From Pusillimonas sp. DMV24BSW_D (lineage in GTDB: Bacteria > Pseudomonadota > Gammaproteobacteria > Burkholderiales > Burkholderiaceae_B), in contig NZ_CP049990.1 of the NCBI RefSeq assembly GCF_011388195.1, positions 2,232,001-2,296,000 of the forward strand: a stretch of DNA of 64,000 nucleotides, in the 5' to 3' direction. The notes beneath the pieces were generated by a model. It saw nothing but the letters and a program-made list of their open reading frames with translations, did no database searches and was not told the DNA's origin. Position numbers and translations under genes: made by a program. Positions 10,367 to 19,604 of the stretch are shown piece after piece. Within the stretch, counting starts at the first letter, position 1; each line of letters starts with the position of its first letter.

Positions 10367-11266
10367 ATGAAATCAGCATCATTGGTACTGGCACTCACTG
10401 TTTTTGTTACCGGCATGGCGGCGGCGCAAACTGAAAGTCGCCTCGACAGAATTCAGTCCGATCAGCAAATAACGTTGGGCTACCGTGAATCGTCGATTCC
10501 ATTCTCCTACCTCGATGGCGACCAAAAGCCGGTCGGGTATTCCATGGATATTTGCCGAAATATCGTTGAGGCGGTCAAACAAGAGCTCAAGCTGAGTACA
10601 TTGAACGTTCGTGAAGTCCCGGTGACGTCGTCCACGCGCATTCCTCTGGTGGCCAATGGCACGGTCGACCTGGCCTGTGGGTCCGCCACGAACAATGCAC
10701 AGCGTCAAGAACAGGTCAGCTACGCGCCAACCACGTTTGTAACGGCAACCCGGTTCGCCGCCCTGAAATCGTCTAATGTGAAAGCGCTTGAAGACCTGAA
10801 GGGCAAAACGGTTGTTTCTACCGCCGGCACCAGTAATCTGCGCTGGCTGACTCAGGCGAATGCCGAACAAGATCTGGGTTTAAGGATTATTCCAGCCAAA
10901 GATCACTCCGAGGCGTTTCTTACCGTGAATAGTGGTCGTGCCGCTGCTTTCTTTATGGACGATATTCTTCTGGCCGGGCTGGTGGCCAACTCGCGCAATG
11001 CCAACGACTGGATGATTAGTTCGAAGGCGTACACAACCGAACCTTACGGCATTATTCTTCCCAAGAACGACGCACGTTTTAAGCAGGTTGTTGATAAAGC
11101 GGTTATTGCCATGATGAAAGATGGGCGTTTGGAAAAAATCTATGATAAATGGTTCATGCAGCCGATTCCGCCACGTAATATCAATTTGAATTGGCCCATG
11201 ACGGATGCCCTTAAAAAAGTCATGGCGAACCCCACTGATTCGCCTGATCCCGCAACTTATCAATAA
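10367..11266 (+). CDS. gltI: glutamate/aspartate-type ABC transporter periplasmic binding protein
   Basis: A 299-residue family-3 solute-binding protein. A signal peptide of about 20 residues ends in GMAAAQ. The mature protein has the polar amino-acid binding pattern (ITLGYRESSIPFSYLD, then VANGTVDLACGSATNN and GKTVVSTAGTSN), as in GltI/DEBP. It delivers glutamate or aspartate to the membrane complex encoded next. The ATG at 10367 has an excellent GGAGG just upstream. The ligand is inferred from family similarity and could include glutamine or asparagine. First gene of gltIJKL, directly after the P-II gene. Confidence 0.92.
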   Translation: MKSASLVLALTVFVTGMAAAQTESRLDRIQSDQQITLGYRESSIPFSYLDGDQKPVGYSMDICRNIVEAVKQELKLSTLNVREVPVTSSTRIPLVANGTVDLACGSATNNAQRQEQVSYAPTTFVTATRFAALKSSNVKALEDLKGKTVVSTAGTSNLRWLTQANAEQDLGLRIIPAKDHSEAFLTVNSGRAAAFFMDDILLAGLVANSRNANDWMISSKAYTTEPYGIILPKNDARFKQVVDKAVIAMMKDGRLEKIYDKWFMQPIPPRNINLNWPMTDALKKVMANPTDSPDPATYQ

Positions 11267-11292
11267 CGATCCCGGCCAGGAAAAATGTCCGC

Positions 11293-12033
11293 ATGAATTA
11301 CAACTGGAACTGGTCGGTTTTTTGGGATCTATCACCTGGCGGCAGCGGTACGTATATGGACACCCTGATACAGGGGTTGTACTGGACGCTGGCCGTTTCC
11401 ATGGCTGCCTGGGTTCTCGCGCTGGCGTTAGGGGTCGCGGTGGGTGTTTTCAACACCAGCGGCCACCGCGGGCTTGAGCGCTTGTGCCGTGGTTACGTTG
11501 AGTTGTTTCGCAACGTTCCGCTCTTGGTTCAAATGTTCCTTTGGTATTTCGTTTTTCCGGAAGTTCTGCCAGATGCGTGGGGTGATTACATTAAAACGGC
11601 AGACCCGGTAATGAGCACCTTTTGGACAGCCGTTGTGTGCTTGGGGCTGTTCACCTCGGCGCGGATCGCCGAGCAGGTTCGGGCGGGTATCGAATCGTTA
11701 CCTCGCGGTCAAACATTGGCGGCGACCGCCCTGGGGCTGACACGAAAACAGGTGTATCGTTACGTGTTGCTGCCGATTACAGGGCGCATGATTCTTCCCC
11801 CACTGACTTCCGAGGCACTGAATTTAATCAAAAACTCTTCGGTCGCGTTCACGATTGGCCTACTCGAAATTACCGGCGCAGCGCGCTCGATGCAGGAGTT
11901 CAGCTTTCAGATTTTTGAGGCTTTTGCCGCCGCAACGGTTTTGTATGTGCTCATTAATATTGTCGTTGTGATTCTGATGCGCTGGGTCGAGAAAATGGCT
12001 CGGGTACCCGGTTTCATGGGCGCTGCAAAATAA
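11293..12033 (+). CDS. gltJ: glutamate/aspartate ABC transporter permease GltJ
   Basis: A 246-residue inner-membrane permease of the HisMQ/GltJK family. Several hydrophobic segments are visible, with the conserved cytoplasmic EAA loop near residues 130-155 (EQVRAGIESLPRGQTLAATALG), which docks on the ATPase. The N-terminus NYNWNWSVFW resembles GltJ. A tiny ATG-to-stop frame (three codons, from 11284) lies between the AGGA motif and this start, so the true ribosome site is slightly distant. Part of gltIJKL. Confidence 0.92.
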   Translation: MNYNWNWSVFWDLSPGGSGTYMDTLIQGLYWTLAVSMAAWVLALALGVAVGVFNTSGHRGLERLCRGYVELFRNVPLLVQMFLWYFVFPEVLPDAWGDYIKTADPVMSTFWTAVVCLGLFTSARIAEQVRAGIESLPRGQTLAATALGLTRKQVYRYVLLPITGRMILPPLTSEALNLIKNSSVAFTIGLLEITGAARSMQEFSFQIFEAFAAATVLYVLINIVVVILMRWVEKMARVPGFMGAAK

Positions 12034-12042
12034 GGATGGGCC

Positions 12043-12732
12043 ATGCAGGGTTTTGATTTCCAGGTTGTTTTCGACTCCTTGCCGTACTTGCTCGGCGTTG
12101 GAATGGTTTTCACGTTGAAGCTGACAGTGCTGGCAACCATTTTTGCCTTGATCCTGGGCACTTTACTGGCCATGATGCGGTTATCGTCGAATCGCCTTGT
12201 TTCGGGCGTGGCCGGCAGCTATGTGAATTTGCTCCGGGCGCTTCCGCTTATTCTTATCATTTTCTGGTTTTATTTTCTGGTTCCCTATATTGTTGGTTGG
12301 TTAACCGGCGAGGGGCGCCCGGTTCCCGTGGGTGGGTTCACGTCGGCACTCATTACATTTACGTTGTTCGAAGCGGCTTATTTCTGCGAGATTATGCGCG
12401 CGGGCATTCAATCGATTCCACGCGGCCAGGTTGAAGCGGGTTATGCGTTGGGGCTTAATTATTTTGGTGTGATGCGGCACATTGTCTTACCGCAGGCTTT
12501 TCGCAATATGGCGCCGGTGTTGTTAACCCAGGTTATTGTGCTGTTCCAGGACACATCGTTGGTTTATGTTTTGTCTTTAACCGATTTCCTCGGCGCTGCG
12601 AATATTGTGGCGCAACGTGACGGGCGCCTGGTGGAAATGTTTGTGTTTGCCGCAATCGTGTATTTTGTCATTTCCTACCTGGCCTCAAGGTTGGTGCGGA
12701 TTTTGCAGGCACGCACCGCATTCGTGCGTTAA
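12043..12732 (+). CDS. gltK: glutamate/aspartate ABC transporter permease GltK
   Basis: A 229-residue partner of GltJ with the same membrane topology and its own EAA loop (EIMRAGIQSIPRGQVEAGYALG). The short N-terminus MQGFDFQVVFDSLPYLL is typical of GltK. It forms the heterodimeric translocation channel with GltJ. Starts nine bases after gltJ with a GGAT-type ribosome site, and is followed 15 bases later by the ATPase gene. Confidence 0.92.
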   Translation: MQGFDFQVVFDSLPYLLGVGMVFTLKLTVLATIFALILGTLLAMMRLSSNRLVSGVAGSYVNLLRALPLILIIFWFYFLVPYIVGWLTGEGRPVPVGGFTSALITFTLFEAAYFCEIMRAGIQSIPRGQVEAGYALGLNYFGVMRHIVLPQAFRNMAPVLLTQVIVLFQDTSLVYVLSLTDFLGAANIVAQRDGRLVEMFVFAAIVYFVISYLASRLVRILQARTAFVR

Positions 12733-12747
12733 AGGAGTGCAGGTTTA

Positions 12748-13482
12748 ATGATTGAGTTCAAAAATGTCAGCAAGTGGTATGGTGATTTTCAGGTTCTGAA
12801 AAATTGCACTACTTCAGTTGCCAAAGGTGAAGTGGTGGTGGTTTGCGGACCCTCGGGGTCGGGCAAATCAACCTTGATTAAAACGGCCAATGCATTAGAG
12901 CCGTTTCAAGAAGGTGAAATTAGAATTGATGGTGTGTCGGTGGGCGCACCTGGTACGAATTTGCCGGCATTACGTGCAAAAATCGGCATGGTATTTCAGC
13001 ACTTTGAACTCTTTCCGCATTTGTCGGTACTGAGCAATCTTACCTTGGCGCAAGTGAAAGTATTGAAACGGTCGCAGGCGCAGGCGCAAGCACGTGCTCG
13101 TGAACTGCTGCAGCGGGTTGGGCTTGAAGAACATATCAACAAGTTTCCAGGGCAGTTGTCGGGCGGGCAACAACAGCGGGTTGCGATTGCCCGCGCGTTG
13201 GCAATGGACCCTATTGCCATGTTGTTTGATGAACCCACATCGGCCCTTGATCCCGAAATGGTAAACGAGGTGCTTGATGTGATGGTGGACTTGGCGCGAG
13301 AGGGCATGACCATGATGGTTGTAACGCACGAAATGGGTTTTGCGCGCAAGGTTGCCGATCGGGTCGTATTTATGGACCAAGGGCAAATTGTTGAAGACTG
13401 CACTAAAGACGAGTTCTTCGGACAGCCCGAAGCCCGCTCGGAACGCGCCAAGCATTTTCTGTCTAAAATTTTGGCTCACTAA
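12748..13482 (+). CDS. gltL: glutamate/aspartate ABC transporter ATP-binding protein GltL
   Basis: A 244-residue polar amino-acid ABC ATPase. Walker A is GPSGSGKST, the ABC signature is LSGGQQQR, and Walker B is [11 protein letters not shown], followed by the switch histidine in VVTHEMGF. It powers the GltJ-GltK channel. AAAGGAG precedes the ATG at a normal distance. Last gene of the four-gene importer; an 84-base gap without a clear terminator separates it from the pseudouridine synthase gene. Confidence 0.94.
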   Translation: MIEFKNVSKWYGDFQVLKNCTTSVAKGEVVVVCGPSGSGKSTLIKTANALEPFQEGEIRIDGVSVGAPGTNLPALRAKIGMVFQHFELFPHLSVLSNLTLAQVKVLKRSQAQAQARARELLQRVGLEEHINKFPGQLSGGQQQRVAIARALAMDPIAMLFDEPTSALDPEMVNEVLDVMVDLAREGMTMMVVTHEMGFARKVADRVVFMDQGQIVEDCTKDEFFGQPEARSERAKHFLSKILAH

Positions 13483-13566
13483 CTCCCCTTACATTCACTT
13501 CTGTTTGCTTATCGATTTGTGCTTGCAGCAGAAGTGCAATTTTGGCTTTTCCGGCTTGATATCAAC

Positions 13567-14325
13567 ATGGCGAAATCCTTTTCAAAGCAGGCGGACGATA
13601 AAGTCCGCATTTCCAAACTAATGGCGCAGCGCGGATTATGTTCGCGTCGTGAGGCCGACGCCTATATAGAGCGCGGTTGGGTTCGCGTCGACGGACAAGT
13701 CGTTTCCGAACTGGGCAGTAAAGCCTATCCGCATCAAACCATCACCTTGGCTCGTCAGGCGCAGCAGCGTCAAACCGCCCGCGTGACCATTTTGCTCAAC
13801 AAGCCCGTTGGTTATGTTTCCGGGCAGGCTGAAAGCGGTTACCGGCCGGCTGTTACTTTAATTACCCAGCACAATCAGTACCAACGCGGCAAGTCTCCTA
13901 TTCGTTTTGAGCGCGATCATTTGAGGGGCTTGGCACCCGCGGGTCGGCTGGATATCGACTCACAGGGTTTGCTGGTCCTGACTCAAGATGGGCGCATTGC
14001 CCGTCAGTTGATCGATGAGCATTCCGATATCGAAAAAGAGTATCTTGTGCGGGTGGAAGGCCGTTTGTCAGCCGGGGGGCTCAAAATGCTGAATCACGGC
14101 CTGAGTCTGGATGGTCAACCCTTAAAGCCTGCGCAAGTGAGCTGGCTTAACGATGATCAATTGCGCTTCGTGTTGCGTGAAGGGAAGAAACGTCAAATTC
14201 GCCGAATGTGTGAAATGGTGGGCTTGAAGGTTGTGGGGCTTAAGCGTGTTCGTATGGGGCGTATCGTGTTGGGCGACTTGCCACAAGGCCAATGGCGCTA
14301 TTTGCCCGAGGGCGAGCGTTTTTGA
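13567..14325 (+). CDS. RluF-like pseudouridine synthase (RsuA/RluB/E/F family)
   Basis: An rRNA pseudouridine synthase with an N-terminal S4 RNA-binding domain ([24 protein letters not shown]) and a catalytic domain. The catalytic Asp lies in [15 protein letters not shown], and the family's [14 protein letters not shown] motif is present. Order and motifs resemble E. coli RluF, which modifies U2604 (and U2605) of 23S rRNA, so that is the likely target, but RluB/RluE-like specificity is possible. The ATG at 13567 gives 252 residues; a GTG 48 bases earlier is the alternative. The 3' end overlaps rlmJ tail-to-tail by 28 bases. Confidence 0.87.
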   Translation: MAKSFSKQADDKVRISKLMAQRGLCSRREADAYIERGWVRVDGQVVSELGSKAYPHQTITLARQAQQRQTARVTILLNKPVGYVSGQAESGYRPAVTLITQHNQYQRGKSPIRFERDHLRGLAPAGRLDIDSQGLLVLTQDGRIARQLIDEHSDIEKEYLVRVEGRLSAGGLKMLNHGLSLDGQPLKPAQVSWLNDDQLRFVLREGKKRQIRRMCEMVGLKVVGLKRVRMGRIVLGDLPQGQWRYLPEGERF

Positions 14326-15200
14326 GCCCCTTTTGATGCTTGTTTTTGAGCCTCATTTGCACGCAGCGTAAAAGTGGCAAACTTATCTTGTGCCAGTGTT
14401 TCCACCAGCCACGGCAGCGTGTTTTTCAGTGACTTTTGAAGCGTCCAGGGTGGATTCACGATAAAAAGACCGCTTCCGTGCAAACCCAGCCCATCACGTG
14501 ACGGTCTGTGTACAGTGAGTGACGCGTTCAGCCAGTTAACGTCATGCAGGCGTTCCAGTGCACGCACCATCTCGGTGGCTTCGCGGCGCTGGACCAGCGG
14601 GTACCAAATCAAATAGCATCCTGTTGGAAAGCGTTTCAAGGCTTCCTGAAGACATAAGAAGGTTTTACGATAATCGGACTTGTCTTCGTAGGAAGGGTCG
14701 ATGAGTGTCACGGCTCGTCGGGTGGGGGGGGGTAGTAGCGCCTTTAGTCCGGCGAATCCGTCGCGCTCATAAGTTTGAATCTTTTTCTGGTCTTCCGACG
14801 CCAATGACGCAATGTTAAGCCCCAGATTCCTGAACTCTGTGGGGTGAAGCTCGAAAAGACGAAGACGGTCTTTGGGACGTAAAAGGCTTAGAGCGAGCCA
14901 GGGGGAGCCGGGGTAAAAGCGTGCCTCACCGTCGGGATTGAATTGCTCGATGGTTTCCAGGTAACGTGCAATCATGGGTGGCGGTTTCGCCCCAAGCAAG
15001 CGATCAAGGCCGCTTTCGTGCTCGCTGTTCTTTGAGGCCCACTCATCAGTCAGATCATAAATGCCGGCACCGGCGTGGGTGTCGATCACCCAGTAAGGAG
15101 CATCTTTCTGGTTAAAGTAATCAAGAACCTGCACCACGGTGGCGTGTTTGATGACGTCGGCATGGTTGGCTGCGTGGAAAGCGTGGCGATAACTGAACAA
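14298..15200 (-). CDS. rlmJ: 23S rRNA (adenine-2030-N6)-methyltransferase RlmJ
   Basis: RlmJ adds the N6-methyl group to A2030 of 23S rRNA. The N-terminus [19 protein letters not shown] is a family hallmark. The SAM site includes [11 protein letters not shown], and the N6-methylase catalytic motif reads DPSYE at residues 168-172 (a DPPY variant usual for RlmJ). Length is 300 residues, with a slightly extended Lys/Gln-rich C-terminus that falls in the overlap with the convergent pseudouridine synthase gene. Cytoplasmic, single-gene unit. Confidence 0.94.
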   Translation of the reverse strand: MFSYRHAFHAANHADVIKHATVVQVLDYFNQKDAPYWVIDTHAGAGIYDLTDEWASKNSEHESGLDRLLGAKPPPMIARYLETIEQFNPDGEARFYPGSPWLALSLLRPKDRLRLFELHPTEFRNLGLNIASLASEDQKKIQTYERDGFAGLKALLPPPTRRAVTLIDPSYEDKSDYRKTFLCLQEALKRFPTGCYLIWYPLVQRREATEMVRALERLHDVNWLNASLTVHRPSRDGLGLHGSGLFIVNPPWTLQKSLKNTLPWLVETLAQDKFATFTLRANEAQKQASKGAQKRSPSGK

Positions 15201-15368
15201 AATAAGCCTTGTAACAAAGAAAGCCCGAATTCGTTATTGTAGTCGTTCGGCCGCCTGTAAGCGGGGGCAGACGGTGGTAAACTCGCTGCACTAGAACATG
15301 GCTGTTAATAAAACGGTAGCGTCGGCGTTTTTGTGCACGCCGGCCCAGAGACTTTATAGGTTCGATGA

Positions 15369-17342
15369 ATGTTTGATTTTATTCGTTCGCATCAGCGTCT
15401 GATGCAACTTGTGTTGTTGATTCTGATTTTCCCTTCTTTCGCGTTGGTTGGAATCAGCGGATACACGAATTATGTATCGGGTGATGAAGACTTGGTGCAG
15501 GTTGGCGACGCCACGATCACGCTCCAGGATTTTGAAGCTGCGCAACGAAACCAAACGCAGCAATTGCAAGCGCGTATGGGGGCTGCCTTCGACCCCTCGG
15601 TACTTGAAACGCCGCAAGTCAGAGAGAGCTTGTTGGAGTCGCTGATCGACCGGGGCGTTATCATTGATACCGCGCAACGGGAGCATTTCAGCGTATCCGA
15701 CACGGTTTTGCGGCGTGCTATTTCCGCTATTCCTGAGCTGCAGGTCGATGGTCGCTTTTCGCCTGAGCGTTACAACGAAGTGCTCGCGTCAATGGGTATA
15801 AGCTCACGTGATTTCGAGCAAAGCCAGCGTTCCGAACTGGCTTTGCAACGTGTTTTGGGTCCTATCGCGTTTACAGCCAACGTGCCGGCTACCGTCGAGC
15901 AGTACCTCTCCAAAGCGTTAACGGCTCAACGCACCGTGCGGCTGGAAGTGTTTGACGCGGCCAATTATGAAGCAGATATTCAGGTGGACGAGGCAGACAT
16001 TCAGGCCTGGTACGAGAATAATCAAGAACAGTTGCGTGTGCCTGAGTACGTGAAAGCCGATTACCTCTTGTTGAACGAGGCGGCGGCAATGGCGGCGGTT
16101 GCGTCGCCCACTGAGCAGCAATTACAGGATTATTACGAACAGAACAAGCGTCGTTATGTCCTGCCGCCGCGTGTGCAGCTCAGCCATATTCTGATTCAGG
16201 CCGGTGCCGATGCAAGTGCAGACGAAAAACAGGCGGCACGTAAGAAAGCGGAAGAGATCGCCACCCGTGTTGCCCAGCAACCGGAACAGTTTGCTGATAT
16301 CGCGCGGGAATCTTCGGAAGATATCGGTTCTGCTAACCAAGGTGGGCAGTTGGGGTGGGTTACCCGTGGCACGTTGCCGCCTAACCTCGAGCAAGCGGTG
16401 TTTTCACTCGACAAAGGCGAGGTTTCCGGTGTGGTCGAGGGGCCTGATGGTTTCCATGTGTTTTTGGCCAACGACGTGCAAGCAGAGCGCGGCGAAACCT
16501 TTGAGCAGGCAAAAGCCAAAGTTGAAGCGGAAGTTCGCCGTCAACTAGGTGCCGAGCAGTTTGCCGACATGGCTTCCCGTTTGCGTGATTTGGCCTATGA
16601 CAACCCTCAAAGTCTTGAACCCGCTGCGCAGGCGCTGGGTCTGGAGATTAAAAGTGCATCAGGCATTGGCGCCGACCGCTTGCTGGCGGCCCGGCAGGTG
16701 AAAGGAAACGCCGCCTCGGCAGGGGAGGACGCCACGCTACTCGAAGACCCGCGTGTGCGTCGGGCCTTGTTTTCCAACGCGCTGATGGCGGAAAAGCAGA
16801 ATTCCGGTGTGATCGAAATCTCTCCCGACACCATGTTGGTGGTCCGGGTGAACGAAGTTGTACCCTCCCACATTCAGCCGTTGGAAGATGTGAAAGAGGT
16901 TATTCGACAAACACTGGTTCGTGAGCGGGCCGCGCAAGCGGCCATTAAGGCAGGCGAAGCCGCTTTGCAGGCTTATCAAAACCAAGCCGATAAAGCCGAA
17001 GCGCCGGAAGGTTTTGGTACGGCTCAAACAATCAGCCGCTCCAATCCGCAGGGTGTCAACCCGGAAGTGTTGTTGGCTGCCTTCGATGTTGCTTCAGGTT
17101 CGTTACCCGCTTATACCGGTGTGTCGGGTGATTCGGGCTACGTGGTTGTTCGGGTGGAGTCGGCCGAGCAGGGCGAAGCCAATGAAAATCTGAACGTTGC
17201 GTTGCAACGCGAGCTTGATATGTTGTGGGCCCAGGCTGAAGAACGGGCGGTTTTACGCGAGTTGCGCAAAACCGTGGGTGTTGAAATGCTGCCTGAAGCT
17301 CAGAACGTGGTTCAGGAAGGGCTTGACGACGAAGACGCTTGA
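15369..17342 (+). CDS. ppiD: PpiD-like periplasmic folding factor (SurA_N plus parvulin domain)
   Basis: A 657-residue inner-membrane-anchored periplasmic chaperone. Residues about 12-31 are a single transmembrane anchor (QLVLLILIFPSFALVGISGY). A SurA-type N-terminal chaperone region follows. A parvulin-type rotamase domain at roughly 265-365 contains LSHILI and the GGQLGWVTRG motif. PpiD contacts newly exported proteins near SecYEG. The last 31 bases overlap tail-to-tail with the esterase gene. The upstream 168-base gap (15201-15368) shows no tRNA and no clear promoter. The usual lon-hup neighbours are not in this window. Confidence 0.92.
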   Translation: MFDFIRSHQRLMQLVLLILIFPSFALVGISGYTNYVSGDEDLVQVGDATITLQDFEAAQRNQTQQLQARMGAAFDPSVLETPQVRESLLESLIDRGVIIDTAQREHFSVSDTVLRRAISAIPELQVDGRFSPERYNEVLASMGISSRDFEQSQRSELALQRVLGPIAFTANVPATVEQYLSKALTAQRTVRLEVFDAANYEADIQVDEADIQAWYENNQEQLRVPEYVKADYLLLNEAAAMAAVASPTEQQLQDYYEQNKRRYVLPPRVQLSHILIQAGADASADEKQAARKKAEEIATRVAQQPEQFADIARESSEDIGSANQGGQLGWVTRGTLPPNLEQAVFSLDKGEVSGVVEGPDGFHVFLANDVQAERGETFEQAKAKVEAEVRRQLGAEQFADMASRLRDLAYDNPQSLEPAAQALGLEIKSASGIGADRLLAARQVKGNAASAGEDATLLEDPRVRRALFSNALMAEKQNSGVIEISPDTMLVVRVNEVVPSHIQPLEDVKEVIRQTLVRERAAQAAIKAGEAALQAYQNQADKAEAPEGFGTAQTISRSNPQGVNPEVLLAAFDVASGSLPAYTGVSGDSGYVVVRVESAEQGEANENLNVALQRELDMLWAQAEERAVLRELRKTVGVEMLPEAQNVVQEGLDDEDA

Positions 17343-17986
17343 TTGCTGTTGAGCAACGGTTTCAGGTAAGTCCATACATGCTCTGCCAGAATGGCCTGAG
17401 CGGACTCATTGGGATGAATGCCATCGTCTTGAAAGTAATTTCGGTCGGTGGCAATGTCTTCAAGTAGAAAGGGCACCAGTGCAGTTTGGTGTTCTTTCGC
17501 CAAGTCTTGAAAAAGGTTGTAAAACGCTTTCGTGTATGTCGGCCCGTAATTAGGTGGAATGCGCATGCCGATCAGCAAGGTTTGCGCGTTGGCCTGTTTA
17601 ACCTGAGCAATCATTTGTGTCAGGTTTTCGCGTGTCATATCCAGCGACAAACCTCGCAAGGCATCGTTACTGCCTAATTCAATGATCACAATCGAAGGTT
17701 GATGCTTCTCGAGCGCATCGGGCAGACGTGTTAAACCGCCACTGGTGGTATCGCCACTGATGCTGGCATTTCTGACCCGATATCCGGCCGATATTTCATC
17801 CAGTTTTCGGTTAAGGTGTTCTACCCATCCACTTCCTCTTTCTATGCCGTATTCGGCGGCAAGGCTGTCGCCGATAACCAGAATCGTTTGTTCGTTTTGT
17901 TTCGAGGTTTCAGTTTGCGCCGCAGCGGTCTTGATGTGAATCAGGCAAAATAGAGCAGCAAAAATCATTAAGCAGCGAGTCAGCAT
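17312..17986 (-). CDS. TesA-like SGNH hydrolase (arylesterase/lysophospholipase/thioesterase I)
   Basis: A 224-residue exported GDSL esterase. Residues 1-23 are a signal peptide ending AAAQ. The SGNH blocks are visible: GDSLAAEYG (catalytic Ser), SISGDTTSGG (Gly), GSNDALRG (Asn) and DDGIHPN (Asp-His). E. coli TesA and relatives hydrolyse acyl-CoA, lysophospholipid or aryl esters in the periplasm. The tail ends in a serine run. The start codon shares two bases with that of the divergent ABC ATPase gene. The tesA-ybbA divergent arrangement is the same as in E. coli. Confidence 0.9.
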   Translation of the reverse strand: MLTRCLMIFAALFCLIHIKTAAAQTETSKQNEQTILVIGDSLAAEYGIERGSGWVEHLNRKLDEISAGYRVRNASISGDTTSGGLTRLPDALEKHQPSIVIIELGSNDALRGLSLDMTRENLTQMIAQVKQANAQTLLIGMRIPPNYGPTYTKAFYNLFQDLAKEHQTALVPFLLEDIATDRNYFQDDGIHPNESAQAILAEHVWTYLKPLLNSNQASSSSSPS

Positions 17987-18656
17987 GAGTTTGGTTAATT
18001 CCGTTGAAGTTCAAAACCTTTGCCAGCGCGTCACTGATCGGGGCGGCGAGCTGACAATTCTCGATAATATCAGTCTGAATGCACACCCGGGCGAGGCCAT
18101 TGCTATTACGGGTAGTTCGGGTTCGGGTAAATCCACGCTGCTTGGACTCATGGCGGGGTTGGATGTTCCCACGTCGGGCTCTGTGCATTTAATGGGACAC
18201 AGTTTATTTTCTCTGGACGAAGAGGGGCGTGCTGCATTGCGGGCACGGCATATTGGTTTTGTCTTTCAGTCGTTTCAGTTGTTGCCCAATTTAACCGCAC
18301 TTGAAAACGTGATGTTGCCGCTGGAGTTGTCAGGGCATCCGGCACTTGAGGCGGCCACCCGGATGCTTGAAAAAGTCGGGTTGAAAGATCGCCTTCGCCA
18401 CTATCCCAAAACCTTGTCGGGGGGTGAGCAACAACGTGTTTCTCTGGCGCGGGCCTTCGTCGTTCAACCCGACATTCTATTTGCCGACGAACCCACAGGA
18501 AGTCTGGATGAGCAGAATGGGCAAATCGTTATTGAATTGATGTTTCGTCTGCTGAAAGAACAGTATGCAACGTTAGTGATGGTGACACATGACCCGGCCG
18601 TTGCGGCTCGTTGCGACCGCCAGCTTAGGTTACAGGGTGGCCGGCTGGCTACATGA
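17985..18656 (+). CDS. ybbA: YbbA-like ABC transporter ATP-binding protein
   Basis: A 223-residue ATPase of the LolD/MacB/YbbA type. Walker A is GSSGSGKST, the signature is LSGGEQQR, Walker B is LFADEPTGSLD, and the H-loop is MVTHD. It matches E. coli YbbA closely in motifs, for example GFVFQSF and AARCDRQLRL. YbbA normally pairs with a large FtsX/MacB-type permease, YbbP, encoded immediately downstream; here the next gene is a DMT exporter, so the partner is missing locally. The start ATG and the tesA start lie in one CATG, so each leader overlaps the other gene. Confidence 0.85.
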   Translation: MSLVNSVEVQNLCQRVTDRGGELTILDNISLNAHPGEAIAITGSSGSGKSTLLGLMAGLDVPTSGSVHLMGHSLFSLDEEGRAALRARHIGFVFQSFQLLPNLTALENVMLPLELSGHPALEAATRMLEKVGLKDRLRHYPKTLSGGEQQRVSLARAFVVQPDILFADEPTGSLDEQNGQIVIELMFRLLKEQYATLVMVTHDPAVAARCDRQLRLQGGRLAT

Positions 18657-18731
18657 TTTTTTGTTATAAGCATAAAACAATGCTGTGCCTGTGGTATGTT
18701 ACGTGCGGAAGTTTTAAGGGAAGCACGTGAA

Positions 18732-19604
18732 ATGATGGTTTTTTTTGCAGCACTGTTTGTTTTTATATGGTCTACCGGGTTTATTGTAGGTAAGGCCATC
18801 GTACCTTATGCCGACCCCACCTTATTCCTTTTTGTTCGAATTTGTATAGCAGCCGTGTTGTTCACCGGCGTCGCGTTTTACGGGCGGGTAACCTGGCCGC
18901 CATGGCGGGAAGTGCATAAGCACATGATCGCAGGTGTATTGCTGCAAGGGATGTATTTATCGGGTATTTTTTGGGCGATTGCAGGGGGTGTTCCCCCTGC
19001 CATTATGGCGCTCATGGGGGCTTTGCAACCACTCCTGACCGCAGCTATTGCCATTCCGCTTCTCAAAGAGGTTCCCACAAAACGTATCTGGATCGGCCTG
19101 ACCATGGGGATGGTCGGTGTCTTTTTCGTTATACAACCCGCGTTAAATAATGATGGAGTCAATGCCTTTCCTTTATGGGCATTTTTGGTGGGTGTTGCAG
19201 CAATTCTGGCCATTACTTTTGGCACAATTTTGCAGAAAACCTCTATTTCCCAAGTGGATATTCGTGTGGCGTTGTCGCTTCAAAATTTCGGGACACTGAT
19301 CTTTCTAGGCATTTGTGTTCTTGTTTTGGGAGCCGATCGTTGGGTTTGGTCGCCCGAGCTTTGGGCGTCTTTATTGTGGGCGGCTTTTGTTTTAACGGGT
19401 ATCGGCACCGTTTTGCTTATTTATATTATTCGGCGCGGGCAGGCGGCAACGGCGTCTTCGTTGATGTTTCTGGCGCCGCCCCTGGCAGCTATAGAAGCCT
19501 ATTTTATGTTTGGCGACACGTTAGGACCGATTCAGTTACTGGGTTTCATCGTGGTGCTAACGGGCGTTATTATTTGCAATACACGTAAGGGTGCCAAAGC
19601 ATGA
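18732..19604 (+). CDS. DMT-superfamily (EamA) inner-membrane transporter
   Basis: A protein of about 290 residues with ten hydrophobic segments arranged as two EamA repeats (FIWSTGFIVGKAIVPYADP in the first; LQKTSISQVDIRVALS begins the second). Members export amino acids or other metabolites, but the substrate is not predictable. I chose the tandem ATGs at 18732/18735, preceded by AAGGGA about 11 bases upstream. An in-frame ATG at 18696 would add 12 charged residues without a ribosome site. Overlaps the M23 peptidase gene by four bases (ATGA), which suggests coupled translation. Confidence 0.85.
   Translation: MMVFFAALFVFIWSTGFIVGKAIVPYADPTLFLFVRICIAAVLFTGVAFYGRVTWPPWREVHKHMIAGVLLQGMYLSGIFWAIAGGVPPAIMALMGALQPLLTAAIAIPLLKEVPTKRIWIGLTMGMVGVFFVIQPALNNDGVNAFPLWAFLVGVAAILAITFGTILQKTSISQVDIRVALSLQNFGTLIFLGICVLVLGADRWVWSPELWASLLWAAFVLTGIGTVLLIYIIRRGQAATASSLMFLAPPLAAIEAYFMFGDTLGPIQLLGFIVVLTGVIICNTRKGAKA

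Noticed and set aside
15201..15368. tRNA or terminator in the rlmJ-ppiD gap
   Set aside because: A CGGCG/CGCCG pairing exists around 15,322-15,344, but the loop is long and the T tract lies inside it. No cloverleaf can be drawn.
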